Below are positions 36,288 through 45,437 of a stretch of 64,000 nucleotides of DNA, piece by piece. The stretch comes from Streptomyces sp. ATexAB-D23 (lineage in GTDB: Bacteria; Actinomycetota; Actinomycetes; Streptomycetales; Streptomycetaceae). Each line of letters begins with the position of its first letter. Position 1 is the stretch's first letter. The stretch is from NCBI RefSeq assembly GCF_000373645.1, contig NZ_KB892009.1, forward strand, positions 104,505 through 168,504. The letters run 5' to 3'. Below the pieces are notes generated by a model. That model saw nothing but the letters and a program-made list of their open reading frames with translations. It was not told the origin of the DNA and ran no database searches. Both the position numbers and the translations under genes were made by a program.

Positions 36288-37183
36288 CACCGCAGAACAA
36301 GACGCCGGACGGCTTGGTCGTGGTCGACAAGCCGTCCGGCTTCACTTCGCACGACGTCGTCGCCAAGATGCGCGGCATCGCCCGGACCCGTCGCGTCGGC
36401 CACGCGGGCACACTGGACCCGATGGCGACCGGGGTGCTCGTGCTCGGCGTCGAGAGGGCCACCAAGCTCCTCGGCCATCTCGCGCTGACCGAGAAGGAGT
36501 ACCTCGGCACGATCCGGCTCGGCCAGAACACCGTCACGGACGACGCGGAGGGCGAGATCACCTCGTCCACCGACGCCTCGGGCGTCACGCGTGAGGGCAT
36601 CGACGCGGGGGTCGCCGCGCTGACCGGCGACATCATGCAGGTGCCGTCCAAGGTCAGCGCCATCAAGATCGACGGCAAGCGGTCCTACGCGCGGGTGCGC
36701 GGCGGCGAGGAGTTCGAGATCCCGGCCCGGCCGGTGACCATCTCGTCCTTCCGCGTCTACGACGTCCGCGAGGCCGTGGCCGAGGACGGCACCCCGGTGC
36801 TCGACCTGGTCGTCTCGGTCGTCTGCTCCTCCGGTACGTACATCCGGGCCATCGCCCGCGACCTCGGGGCCGGGCTCGGCGTGGGCGGTCATCTGACCGC
36901 CCTGCGGCGCACGCGCGTCGGCCCGTACGGGCTGGACGCCGCGCGCACGCTCGACCAGCACCAGGAAGAGCTGGCCGTGATGCCGGTGGCCGAGGCCGCC
37001 GCCTCGGCGTTCCCCCGCTGGGACGTGGACGAGAAGCGGGCCAGGCTGCTGCTGAACGGCGTGCGGCTGGACATGCCGTCCCACCCGGCGGGGCCGGTCG
37101 CGGTCTTCGGGCCGGACGGGCAGTTCCTGGTGCTCGTCGAGGAGCAGAAGGGCAAGGCCAAGAGCCTCGCCGTCTTCGGCTGA
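36284..37183 (+). CDS. truB: tRNA pseudouridine(55) synthase
   Basis: 299 aa. DGLVVVDKPSGFTSHDVV opens the catalytic domain. RVGHAGTLDPMATGVLVLG contains the nucleophilic Asp. KRSYARVRGGEEFEIPARPV and CSSGTYIRAIARDLG are also present, and a C-terminal PUA-like region (RLLLNGVRLDMP) ends the protein. Makes psi55 in tRNA T loops. It overlaps rbfA by ATGA and is followed by strong hairpins. Confidence 0.97.
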   Translation: MTPQNKTPDGLVVVDKPSGFTSHDVVAKMRGIARTRRVGHAGTLDPMATGVLVLGVERATKLLGHLALTEKEYLGTIRLGQNTVTDDAEGEITSSTDASGVTREGIDAGVAALTGDIMQVPSKVSAIKIDGKRSYARVRGGEEFEIPARPVTISSFRVYDVREAVAEDGTPVLDLVVSVVCSSGTYIRAIARDLGAGLGVGGHLTALRRTRVGPYGLDAARTLDQHQEELAVMPVAEAAASAFPRWDVDEKRARLLLNGVRLDMPSHPAGPVAVFGPDGQFLVLVEEQKGKAKSLAVFG

Positions 37184-37222
37184 CCGGTCACCGGCGGTTT
37201 CCCGCCGGCCGGCCGGACCCTC

Positions 37223-37262
37223 ATCGTGGAGCGGGCAGAGCCCCCTGTACCCGCTCCACGAT
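37223..37262 (+). terminator. Terminator after truB
   Basis: Perfect 13-bp stem (37223-37235 with 37250-37262) and a 14-base loop, about 40 bases after the truB stop; it ends the rimP-truB cluster. Confidence 0.8.
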
Positions 37263-37289
37263 CCCCCACCGGTTTCTGTCCACGAAACG

Positions 37290-37334
37290 CCCCTGATTCA
37301 CCCCAACGGGCAGGCGCTCGGAGTGAATCAGGGG
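37290..37334. promoter_or_regulatory. 12-base inverted repeat upstream of the pseudo-protease/NTPase gene
   Basis: CCCCTGATTCAC (37290-37301) is repeated in inverse at 37323-37334, 21 bases apart, with its end 66 bases before the start codon at 37400. It could be a second terminator or an operator for the downstream gene; the AT-richer centre (TGATTCA) and spacing make an operator plausible. Confidence 0.5.
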
Positions 37335-37399
37335 GGTGACGGGGGCGCTTTCGCCGTGAGTGGTCCTCGCGCCGATCATCGTCGGCCTAACGTCGGATC

Positions 37400-40300
37400 A
37401 TGGGATGCGGGGACCGGACGACGCTGGTACGACTGTGTGATCCGGCCGGCCGGCCGCAGGGGACCGGTTTCGTCGCGGACGACCGGGGGACGGTCGTCAC
37501 CAGCCACGAGGCGGTCGACGGACTCCCGCACCTCCTGCTGCACGGCGCGGACGGCCGCAGTCGCCGGGTCGGGGCCGCCGACATCACGGCCGTGCCGGAG
37601 TGGGACCTCGCCCTTCTGCCGACCGGGGGCCCGGACGTCCTCGGCGTGCGGCCGCTGCCCATCTCCACGCGGGAACGGCTCGACCCCGGTACGTACGTGA
37701 CGGTCGCCGCTCACGGCCTGCGCGAGGCGCGGATTCTGGGCCGGACGCCGGTCACGTACACCAGCCGCGGCCGTACCCACCGCATTGACCCGGCTCTGGA
37801 ACTGGCCCTCGGCACGGACGGCAGCGACGCGCTCCGGCTGGGCGGTGCCGCCGTGGGCGGGCCCGTCCTCGATCCGGACAGCGGGGCCGTCATCGCCGTC
37901 CTGGGCCTCGCCCTGCGCGCCGCGCACGCCACCGCCGGATGCGCGACACCGCTGGCCGGGGCGCCCGGAGACGGACCGCTGGGAGAACTGCTGCGGCGCA
38001 ACGCCACGACCGTCCCCGGCTTCGGGCCCGACCTCAACCTCGCCGGGGCGCTCCAGCTCATGGCCATGTCCGTGGCGTCGGCGGGTGGTTCCGGCGGACG
38101 CGAGCCGGTGGAGCGGCCCGACGTCCTCGCCGAGTCCGAGGCGTTCGCGGCGGCGGGCGACGAGGCCGCCGTGGTCCTGGGCCTCGTCGGAGAGCCGGGC
38201 ACCGGCCGCACCACCGAACTCGCCGCCATCGCCGCGCGCCGGGCCACCGGCCCCGTCCCCGCGCCCACCCTGTGGCTGCGCGGCGCGGACCTGCTGGCCG
38301 ACGACGCCTCGGTCGCGGACGCCGTCGCCCGTACGCTCCGGCAGGCCGGGCGCATCGTCAGCGCCGCGGGCGCCCCCGGCGACATGGCGAGCGCCACCCC
38401 CGAGCGGGTCGCGCGGCTGGCCACGGACACCGGCCTGCCGCTGCTCCTCCTGCTGGACGGCCCGGAGGAGATGCCGCCCGTGCTCGCCCACCGTCTCGCC
38501 GACTGGACCACGGGCACGGGCGACTGGCTCCGGGCCCACGGCGCCCGGCTCGTCATCGGCTGCCGGCCCGAGCACTGGGAGACTGCGGGAGCGCTCTGCC
38601 CGCCCGGAGCGCTGCACCGCCCCGCCAGGCCCGCCCCGCGGCTGCCCCCGGCCGTCCGCATCGCCGACTTCACCGCGGGCCAGGCCGAGCGCGTCAGGGA
38701 ACGGCTCTGCCTGCCGCCCGACGCCCTCGCCGTGGGCCACGACCGCCACCCCCTGACCCTGCGGCTGCTGGCCGAGGTACGCGAGGCCCTGCCGGCGGAC
38801 ACGCCTGGGCGCCCCGGCACGGAGGAGGTCTTCGGCGCCCATCTGGACCTGATGTGCCTGCGCATCGCCGTCCGGATCGCCGCCGGCAGCCGTCCTCGGC
38901 CCGCCCAGGTGCGGCGACTGGCGGCACGGGTCGCGGGCCAGGTCCACGAGGCCGCCCGGCGCTGTCTGGGCCCCGGGCAGGGGGAGCTGGACCGGGCCGC
39001 GTTCGAGGAGATCTTCCCGTGGCGCACGGGCTGGGCCCCGGCGGTGCTGGCCGAGGGCCTCCTCGTCCCGGCGGGGGCCGGCTACCGCTTCGCGCACGAA
39101 GAGGTGGGGGACTGGATCCAGAGCGCCCACCTGGACCTGGAGGCGGCTCTGCGGGCGCTGGTGCACCGGTGGCATGCGGACCCGGGGGCCGGGGCGGGGG
39201 AGAGCGCCGGCCGGATTCCGCACCCTCGCGGCTCGGCTTCTGGCGCGCCTTCTGGCGCACCTCCGGGCGCACCTCCGGGCGCGTCGCAGGACGCGTCTGG
39301 CGACGCCCGCCCGGGGGGCCCGCGCAGCCTGCCCGTGCCGCGGCACCGGATCGGCCCGGTGATCCAGGCCCTGCTCCTGCTCGGACGCCGCCACGGCACG
39401 GCCGCGGTGGCCCACCGCCTGGCCGACCTGATCGAGGCACTCGACCGGCTGCCGCGGGGCGCGGCTGGTGCGTGCGCGGGTGTCGCCGCGGCGGACGCGC
39501 CTCCGGCAGCGGGCGCCGCGCGTGCGGTGGCTCCGGGCGCGGGCAGCGGGGCCGTCGCGAGGGCGCCCGCGCCGGCCCCGGGCGCCGTCGCCTCGCGCAC
39601 GGCCGACCCGGCCGCCCCGGTCTCGGACGTCCCCGGGCGGCAGGAAGGGGCCCCGGGCGCCGTCGGCTCGCGCGTGGCCGACCCGGCCGCCCCGGTCTCG
39701 GACGTCCCCGCGTCGCAGGGAGCGGCCCTGGGCGCAGTCGCCCCGCAGGAGGCCGCCGCTGGCACGGCCGCCCCGCAGGCGGCGGCCCCCGGCACGGCCG
39801 CCCCGCAGGAATCCGCCCCGTTGCCCGATGCCCGTTGGTGGGCCGCGCACCTTCTCGCCGAAACCCTGCTGCGGGTGCCCGATGCCCGGCCGTATCTCGG
39901 AGTGCTGAGGCTGCTCGCCGGGCGCGTCGTGCGCAGTGCGGGGGAGGCCGCCGGGGGCGGTGCGTCCGGGGCGTATGCCGAGTTCGGACCCTGGTTCTGG
40001 CGGCGGCTGCGGCTGCCCGAGGCGGACCGGATGGATCTGTTCCGGCGGCTCGTCCCCGCCGATGGGCCGCCCGGCGCCGGCGACACCGACGGGGACGGGC
40101 GGTTCCTGGACGCCGTCGCCCGGCGGCTCGCCGCCCATCCGCGCACCCTCCAGCCGCTCCTGTGCGCCTGGTTCACCGACGAGCGCCCGCTCGTCGCCCC
40201 GCCGGACGTGGCCGTCCGGCCCACTGTCGCGGCCGCGGCGCAGGCCCTCCTGTACGCCCGCCGCGACCTCGCCGTCGACGAGTTGGCCGACGCGCTGGTA

Positions 40301-41395
40301 TCGGCCGGGCACCCCCGGGCCGATGAGCTGCTGGCAGCCCTGGCCGAGGACGAACCCGGCGCGCTCTGCCGGGCCGTCGAGCGGTGGTCCCGGGACGAGG
40401 AGCGGCGCGGACGGCGGGCCGCCGCCGTCTCGTACTCAACGCTCCTCGCCCCGCACCTGACCCGCGAATCCGACCGCGCCCTGCTGCGCCGCGCCGCGCT
40501 CGCGCTGCTGGCCCGCCCGGCCGACAGCGAACTGCACGGGCCGGTGCTCGCCCTGCTCGTGGCCGACCCGGGGACGAGGGACCGTCACCTCCCGCAGGCC
40601 GTCCGGGCGTTCACCGCGCAGGGACCGCCGGAGGTACAGGTGCCCGCCGCCGCGCTCGCCGTCGCCCTGCCCACCCACCCGGAGACCGTGCTGACCGCGT
40701 ACCGGGACCGGCTCGCCCGGCCCGGGGAGGCGGCGGGCGACGTGCTCCGCGCCCTAGCCGGGATCGAGGCGCCCGAGCTGGCACTGCACGCCGCAGGGCT
40801 CGTACGCGCCTACGTCGAGGCCCACCCGGCGGACACCACGCACACCGCCGCGTACCTCGAACGCAGGCTGGAGCACGGCCCCGCGGCCCGCGCCCTGCTG
40901 CTGCCCCTGCTCACCGGCCTGCTCCGGGACCGCGCCGCGGCGCCGCCCGTCCGGGGAGCACTGGCCGGCGTCCTCGCCTCGCCCGGCGGCCCCGCGTCCC
41001 GGTCCACCCGGGACGAGCTGCTCGAAGTGCTGCTGGACTTCGAGCAGGGCGGGGCCGGCCCGGACCCGGTGGTGCTGGAGGCCCTGCTGACGGCCGCCGC
41101 GACCGGATGCGCCGGGCGGTCACCGGCCCGCACCAGGGCCCTGGTGCACCGGACCGGGATGCTGCTCGTGCGTACCCCCGAAGGGGCCGCGCTGTTCGAC
41201 CGCCGGCTGCTCGCGCTCGCCCAGGAGGTGGCCGGATTCGGCCCTCTGGTCATGGGGTGGCTGGCCGACGCCCCGCAGGAGTGGGCGGCGGTCGTCGGGC
41301 CCAGCACCCGGCGCACGGTGGAGGCTCTGGGCAGCTCGATGCCCATGCCGATGCAGGCCGCAAGGCGTGAGCATGGCAGTCTTAGACCTGCGTAA
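37400..41395 (+). CDS. Giant pseudo-trypsin/STAND NTPase/helical-repeat protein
   Basis: 1331 aa. Residues 1-195 are a trypsin-like beta-barrel: His36 (TSHEAV) and Asp69 (PEWDLALL) fit the catalytic positions, but the GDSGGPV-type motif reads AAVGGPV, with Val152 in place of Ser. Residues about 240-480 form a STAND/AAA-like NTPase with P-loop GEPGTGRTT (264-272, Arg in place of Lys) and LLLLLDGPEE (Walker B, near 352). Residues about 610-820 are an Ala/Pro/Gly-rich repetitive linker. About 830-1331 is an alpha-solenoid (VQVPAAALAVALPTHPETVL, RALAGIEAPELALHAAGLV). It sits between truB and ribF. The layout recalls trypsin-NTPase sensor proteins of bacterial conflict systems; function unknown. 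Confidence 0.8.
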   Translation: MGCGDRTTLVRLCDPAGRPQGTGFVADDRGTVVTSHEAVDGLPHLLLHGADGRSRRVGAADITAVPEWDLALLPTGGPDVLGVRPLPISTRERLDPGTYVTVAAHGLREARILGRTPVTYTSRGRTHRIDPALELALGTDGSDALRLGGAAVGGPVLDPDSGAVIAVLGLALRAAHATAGCATPLAGAPGDGPLGELLRRNATTVPGFGPDLNLAGALQLMAMSVASAGGSGGREPVERPDVLAESEAFAAAGDEAAVVLGLVGEPGTGRTTELAAIAARRATGPVPAPTLWLRGADLLADDASVADAVARTLRQAGRIVSAAGAPGDMASATPERVARLATDTGLPLLLLLDGPEEMPPVLAHRLADWTTGTGDWLRAHGARLVIGCRPEHWETAGALCPPGALHRPARPAPRLPPAVRIADFTAGQAERVRERLCLPPDALAVGHDRHPLTLRLLAEVREALPADTPGRPGTEEVFGAHLDLMCLRIAVRIAAGSRPRPAQVRRLAARVAGQVHEAARRCLGPGQGELDRAAFEEIFPWRTGWAPAVLAEGLLVPAGAGYRFAHEEVGDWIQSAHLDLEAALRALVHRWHADPGAGAGESAGRIPHPRGSASGAPSGAPPGAPPGASQDASGDARPGGPRSLPVPRHRIGPVIQALLLLGRRHGTAAVAHRLADLIEALDRLPRGAAGACAGVAAADAPPAAGAARAVAPGAGSGAVARAPAPAPGAVASRTADPAAPVSDVPGRQEGAPGAVGSRVADPAAPVSDVPASQGAALGAVAPQEAAAGTAAPQAAAPGTAAPQESAPLPDARWWAAHLLAETLLRVPDARPYLGVLRLLAGRVVRSAGEAAGGGASGAYAEFGPWFWRRLRLPEADRMDLFRRLVPADGPPGAGDTDGDGRFLDAVARRLAAHPRTLQPLLCAWFTDERPLVAPPDVAVRPTVAAAAQALLYARRDLAVDELADALVSAGHPRADELLAALAEDEPGALCRAVERWSRDEERRGRRAAAVSYSTLLAPHLTRESDRALLRRAALALLARPADSELHGPVLALLVADPGTRDRHLPQAVRAFTAQGPPEVQVPAAALAVALPTHPETVLTAYRDRLARPGEAAGDVLRALAGIEAPELALHAAGLVRAYVEAHPADTTHTAAYLERRLEHGPAARALLLPLLTGLLRDRAAAPPVRGALAGVLASPGGPASRSTRDELLEVLLDFEQGGAGPDPVVLEALLTAAATGCAGRSPARTRALVHRTGMLLVRTPEGAALFDRRLLALAQEVAGFGPLVMGWLADAPQEWAAVVGPSTRRTVEALGSSMPMPMQAARREHGSLRPA
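39583..39830 (+). repeat. Imperfect direct repeats in the linker of the pseudo-protease/NTPase
   Basis: A unit of about 75 bases encoding PGAV-SR-ADPAAPVSDVP is present twice (about 39583-39645 and 39653-39713). Shorter units follow, encoding GTAAPQ and GAVAPQ (39730-39815). An earlier GAPSGAPPGAPPGA run lies near 39242-39290. The repeats stay in frame. Confidence 0.75.
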
Positions 41396-41438
41396 GAGAC
41401 ATACCCACGTACACAGGTTCGGGCGAGGAGCGGTCAGA

Positions 41439-42392
41439 GTGCAGCGCTGGCGTGGCTTGGAGGACATCCCCCAGGACTGGGGACGCAGCGTCGTCACCAT
41501 CGGCTCCTACGACGGGGTGCACCGCGGACACCAGCTGATCATCGGCCGCGCCGTCGAGCGGGCGCGCGAGCTCGGCGTGCCGTCGGTCGTCGTGACCTTC
41601 GACCCGCATCCCAGCGAGGTCGTCCGCCCCGGCAGCCATCCGCCGCTGCTCGCCCCGCACCACAGGCGTGCGGAGCTGATGGCGGAGCTGGGCGTGGACG
41701 CGATGCTGATCCTGCCGTTCACCACCGAGTTCTCGCAGCTCGCCCCGGCCGACTTCATCGCGAAGGTGCTGGTCGACAAGCTGCACGCCTGTCTGGTCAT
41801 CGAGGGACCGAACTTCCGTTTCGGCCACAAGGCCGCGGGGAACGTCGAGCTGCTGACCGAGCTGGGCGCCACCCACGACTACCGCGTCGAGGTCATCGAC
41901 CTGCGGGTGCGCGGCGAGGCGGGCGGCGGAGAGCCGTTCTCCTCCACCCTCACCCGCCGCCTGGTCGCCGAGGGGGATGTGGCCGGGGCCGCCGAGATCC
42001 TGGGGCGGCCGCACCGCGTCGAGGGCATCGTCGTCCGGGGCGCCCAGCGCGGCCGCGAACTGGGCTTCCCCACCGCCAACGTGGAGACCCTGCCGCACAC
42101 CGCGATCCCCGCCGACGGCGTGTACGCGGGCTGGCTGCACGCGAACGGCGAGGCGATGCCCGCCGCGATCTCGGTCGGCACCAACCCCCAGTTCGACGGC
42201 ACCGAGCGCACGGTGGAGGCGTACGCGATCGACCGCGTCGGCCTCGACCTGTACGGCCTGCACGTCGCCGTGGACTTCCTCGCGTACGTACGCGGCATGC
42301 TGAAGTTCGACACGATCGACGACCTGCTCGTGGCGATGGCCGCCGACGTGAAGCGGTGCAGCGAACTGGTCGCGGCGGCCGAGCGAGGCTGA
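41439..42392 (+). CDS. ribF: Bifunctional riboflavin kinase/FAD synthetase
   Basis: 317 aa from the GTG at 41439, preceded by GAGGAG; an ATG at 41367 would overlap the upstream gene. N-terminal FAD synthetase domain: VVTIGSYDGVHRGHQLII nucleotidyltransferase motif and VVTFDPHPSEV. C-terminal riboflavin kinase: RGRELGFPTANV and TERTVEAYAI. Converts riboflavin to FMN then FAD. It normally follows truB; here the giant NTPase gene lies between them. Confidence 0.96.
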   Translation: MQRWRGLEDIPQDWGRSVVTIGSYDGVHRGHQLIIGRAVERARELGVPSVVVTFDPHPSEVVRPGSHPPLLAPHHRRAELMAELGVDAMLILPFTTEFSQLAPADFIAKVLVDKLHACLVIEGPNFRFGHKAAGNVELLTELGATHDYRVEVIDLRVRGEAGGGEPFSSTLTRRLVAEGDVAGAAEILGRPHRVEGIVVRGAQRGRELGFPTANVETLPHTAIPADGVYAGWLHANGEAMPAAISVGTNPQFDGTERTVEAYAIDRVGLDLYGLHVAVDFLAYVRGMLKFDTIDDLLVAMAADVKRCSELVAAAERG

Positions 42393-42451
42393 ACCCCGGG
42401 TGGCGGTGCGGGTTTGTCGGCCGGTGCGGCCGGGAAACCCGCACCGCCACC

Positions 42452-43447
42452 TCAGGACACCGCCGCCTTCGCGGTGGCCCAGTGGCACGCCACCTGTGTC
42501 TCGCCGCCGCCCGCCAGCACCGGCAGGTCCTGCGTACGGCACGCGTCCGCGACGCCCGCCCGCTCCGCCGCACCCGAGGCCAGCACCTGGCAGCGGGCGT
42601 GGAAGCGGCAGCCGGACGGAACCCTGGACGGGTCCGGCGGCTCACCGGTCAGCACGACCGGATCGCCCTCCGCCTCCGGCAGCACGGACAGCAGGGCCTG
42701 GGTGTACGGATGGCGCGGGGCCGTCAGGATCTGCTCGACGTCACCCGTCTCCACGATGCGGCCCAGATACATCACCGCCACCCGGTCCGCGATGTTCCAC
42801 GCCAGACCGAGATCATGCGTCACCACAAGGGCGGAAAGCCCCAGCTCCTCGCGCAGCCGCAGCAGCAGCGCCAGGATCTCCCCGCGCACCGAAGCGTCGA
42901 GCGAGGCGACCGGCTCGTCGGCCACGATCAGCTCCGGCTCCAGGACCAGCGCCCCCGCGATCACGACGCGCTGGCGCTGGCCGCCGGACAGCTCGTGCGG
43001 GTAGCGCAGGAAGAACCGTTCCGGAGGCCGCAGCCCGGCCCGCGACAGCGCGTCGTGCACCGCCTGCCGCTCGTCGCCCCCGTACCCGTGGATGCGCAGC
43101 CCCTCGGCCACCGCGTCGTACACGGTGTGGCGCGGGTTCAGCGAACCGCTGGGGTCCTGGAGCACCAGCTGCACCCGCTTGCGGTACGCCTTGAGCGCCC
43201 GGCTGCGGTAGTCCAGCGGCTTGCCGTCGAAGGTGACCTGCCCGGCCGTCGGCGGGACGAGACCCAGCAGCGATCGGGCCAGAGTCGTCTTGCCGCACCC
43301 CGACTCGCCGACCAGGGCGACGATCTCGCCGGGCCGGATGTCCAGGTCGACCCCGTCCACCGCACGCGCCGGTTCGGCCCCGTGCCGGCCGGGGAAGGTG
43401 ATCCGGAGCCCCTGCGCGCTGAGCAGGTCCACGGGGGTGGTCGTCAT
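42452..43447 (-). CDS. Peptide/oligopeptide ABC transporter ATP-binding protein (DppF/OppF type)
   Basis: 331 aa from ATG at 43447. Walker [14 protein letters not shown], signature LSGGQRQRV, Walker [14 protein letters not shown]-loop VVTHDLG, and the C-terminal oligopeptide-transporter extension with [10 protein letters not shown]. Last gene of a five-gene minus-strand operon. Its ATG overlaps the stop of the preceding ATPase gene (ATGA). Forms a heterodimeric ATPase with that neighbour. Confidence 0.95.
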   Translation of the reverse strand: MTTTPVDLLSAQGLRITFPGRHGAEPARAVDGVDLDIRPGEIVALVGESGCGKTTLARSLLGLVPPTAGQVTFDGKPLDYRSRALKAYRKRVQLVLQDPSGSLNPRHTVYDAVAEGLRIHGYGGDERQAVHDALSRAGLRPPERFFLRYPHELSGGQRQRVVIAGALVLEPELIVADEPVASLDASVRGEILALLLRLREELGLSALVVTHDLGLAWNIADRVAVMYLGRIVETGDVEQILTAPRHPYTQALLSVLPEAEGDPVVLTGEPPDPSRVPSGCRFHARCQVLASGAAERAGVADACRTQDLPVLAGGGETQVACHWATAKAAVS

Positions 43448-44472
43448 GTTGTGCTCCTTGCTTCCTCGGCGCCCGGCAGGACCGGGTCCCCGGCCCCCTC
43501 CGGACCCACCAGCACACAAGCGGCCTGCCGCCCGGGGCCCGCGTCCCGCAGCTCCTGGTCCAGCGTGGCGCAGGAGTCCAGGGCCACGGCGCAGCGCGGG
43601 TGGAAGGTGCAGCCGGCCGGCAGCGCCGACGGGTCGGGCGGATCGCCGGGCAGGCCCCGGGGCGCGAACCGGGAGGCCGGGTCCCCGATGCGCGGGAAGG
43701 CGCCCGACAGGGCCTTGCTGTACGGGTGGTGCGCGTTCTCGTAGACCTCGGTCGCCGGACCCTGCTCGACGACCCGGCCCGCGTACATCACGGCGAGCCG
43801 GTCGCAGGTGTCGGACAGCACCGCGAGGTCGTGGCTGATCATGATCAGGCCGAGGTCCTGCTCGGATACCAGCTGCTCGATCAGCCGCAGGATCTGGGCC
43901 TGGATCATCACGTCGAGGGCCGTCGTCGGCTCGTCGGCGATGATCAGGCCGGGGTCGCAGGCGAGCGCCATCGCGATCATCACGCGCTGCCGCTGCCCGC
44001 CGGAGAGCTCGTGCGGGTAGGCGTCCGTCCGGGCGGCGGGCAGCCCCACCTGCTCCAGCAGTTCGCCGGCCCGTTTGCGCGCGGCGGCCTGGGTGGCCTT
44101 CTTGTGCAGCATGATCGGTTCGGCGATCTGGTCCCCGATGCGGTGCACCGCGTTCAGCGAGTGCATGGCGCCCTGGAAGACGATCGAGGCGCCGGCCCAG
44201 CGCACGGCCCTGACCTGGCCCCACTTCATCGCGAGGACGTCCTCGCCGTTCAGCAGGATCTCGCCGGTCACCTTCGTGCCGGCGGGCAGCAGCCGCAGCA
44301 GGGCCAGCGCCAGCGTGGACTTCCCGCAGCCGGACTCCCCGGCGATGCCGAGCTTGCGCCCCGCCTCGACCTCCAGGTTCACCCCGCGGACCGCCCGGGC
44401 CCCGCCGGCGTACGTCACCGTCAGGTCGCGGACTTCGAGGAGCGGCGTCTTGCGGATGCTCGTCGTGCTCAA
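43444..44472 (-). CDS. Peptide/oligopeptide ABC transporter ATP-binding protein (DppD/OppD type)
   Basis: 342 aa from a TTG at 44472, which overlaps the preceding permease stop as TTGA; no later ATG precedes the start of similarity ([13 protein letters not shown]). Walker [14 protein letters not shown], signature LSGGQRQRV, Walker [14 protein letters not shown]-loop [11 protein letters not shown]-terminal [11 protein letters not shown] domain. Pairs with the downstream ATPase. Confidence 0.94.
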   Translation of the reverse strand: MSTTSIRKTPLLEVRDLTVTYAGGARAVRGVNLEVEAGRKLGIAGESGCGKSTLALALLRLLPAGTKVTGEILLNGEDVLAMKWGQVRAVRWAGASIVFQGAMHSLNAVHRIGDQIAEPIMLHKKATQAAARKRAGELLEQVGLPAARTDAYPHELSGGQRQRVMIAMALACDPGLIIADEPTTALDVMIQAQILRLIEQLVSEQDLGLIMISHDLAVLSDTCDRLAVMYAGRVVEQGPATEVYENAHHPYSKALSGAFPRIGDPASRFAPRGLPGDPPDPSALPAGCTFHPRCAVALDSCATLDQELRDAGPGRQAACVLVGPEGAGDPVLPGAEEARSTT

Positions 44473-45437
44473 CGGGCCACCCCCAGCTTGGGATTGAGGA
44501 CGGACTCGATCGCGCGGCCGCACAGCGTGAACGCCAGGGCCACCAGGGCGATGGCGATGCCGGGCGGTGCCAGGTACCACCAGTCACCGGCGCTCACCGC
44601 GCCCGCGGCACGCGCGTCCTGGAGCATGCTGCCCCAGGAGGTGATGGTCGGGTCGCCGAGCCCGAGGAAGGCCAGGGTGGCTTCCGTGAGGATCGCGCTG
44701 GAGATGACCAGCGTGGTCTGGGCGAGCACCAGCGGCATCACGTTCGGCAGGACGTGCCGGATCATGACGTGGCCGTGGCCGCCGCCGAGCGCGCGGGCGC
44801 GCTCGATGTACGGGCGGGACTCCACGGCGAGGGTCTGTGCCCGCACCAGCCGGGCGGTGGTCGGCCAGGTCGTGACGCCGATCGCGATGATGATGGTCCA
44901 CAGGGAGCGGTCCATCACCGTGGCCAGCGCGATGGCGAGCACCAGGGTCGGCATCACCAGGAACCAGTCGGTGACCCGCATCAGCACGGTCGAGTACCAG
45001 CCGCGGAAGTGACCCGCGACGATCCCGACGATCGTGCCGATGGCGACGCAGAGGAACGCCGCGAGCAGCCCCACGGTGAGCGAGACGCGCGCCCCCCACA
45101 CCAGCAGCGCGAGCACGCTCCGCCCGAACTGGTCGGTGCCGAGCGGGAACTCGCCGCTCGGCGACTCCAGCGCGCCGCCGGGCGCCGTGGTCACGTTCTG
45201 CGAGTCGGCGCCGACCAGCTGGGGCGCGGCCAGGGCGATCACCGCGATCAGCACCAGACAGCCCAGGCCCCACATGCCGCCCCTGTGCTTGCGGTACTCC
45301 CGCCAGAAGCGGGCCAGGGAGTGGCGCTTGCGGGCTCGGGCCAGCGCGCGGGCGCTCTTGCCCGGCTCGGTCTGCGCCGGGGGCGGAGTCGGCGTGGGCT
45401 CGGGCGCGGGCTTCGGAGTGGAATCGGTCGTCGTCAT
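44469..45437 (-). CDS. Peptide ABC transporter permease (DppC type)
   Basis: 322 aa from ATG at 45437 (overlaps the upstream permease stop by ATGA). A Pro-rich cytosolic N terminus of about 45 residues is followed by the first membrane helix (GLGCLVLIAVIALAAPQLVG). The BPD_transp_1 domain carries the EAA loop (ERARALGGGHGHVMIRHVLP). GTDQFGRSVLALLVWGARVS is typical of DppC/OppC. Forms the channel with the DppB-type permease. Confidence 0.94.
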   Translation of the reverse strand: MTTTDSTPKPAPEPTPTPPPAQTEPGKSARALARARKRHSLARFWREYRKHRGGMWGLGCLVLIAVIALAAPQLVGADSQNVTTAPGGALESPSGEFPLGTDQFGRSVLALLVWGARVSLTVGLLAAFLCVAIGTIVGIVAGHFRGWYSTVLMRVTDWFLVMPTLVLAIALATVMDRSLWTIIIAIGVTTWPTTARLVRAQTLAVESRPYIERARALGGGHGHVMIRHVLPNVMPLVLAQTTLVISSAILTEATLAFLGLGDPTITSWGSMLQDARAAGAVSAGDWWYLAPPGIAIALVALAFTLCGRAIESVLNPKLGVAR

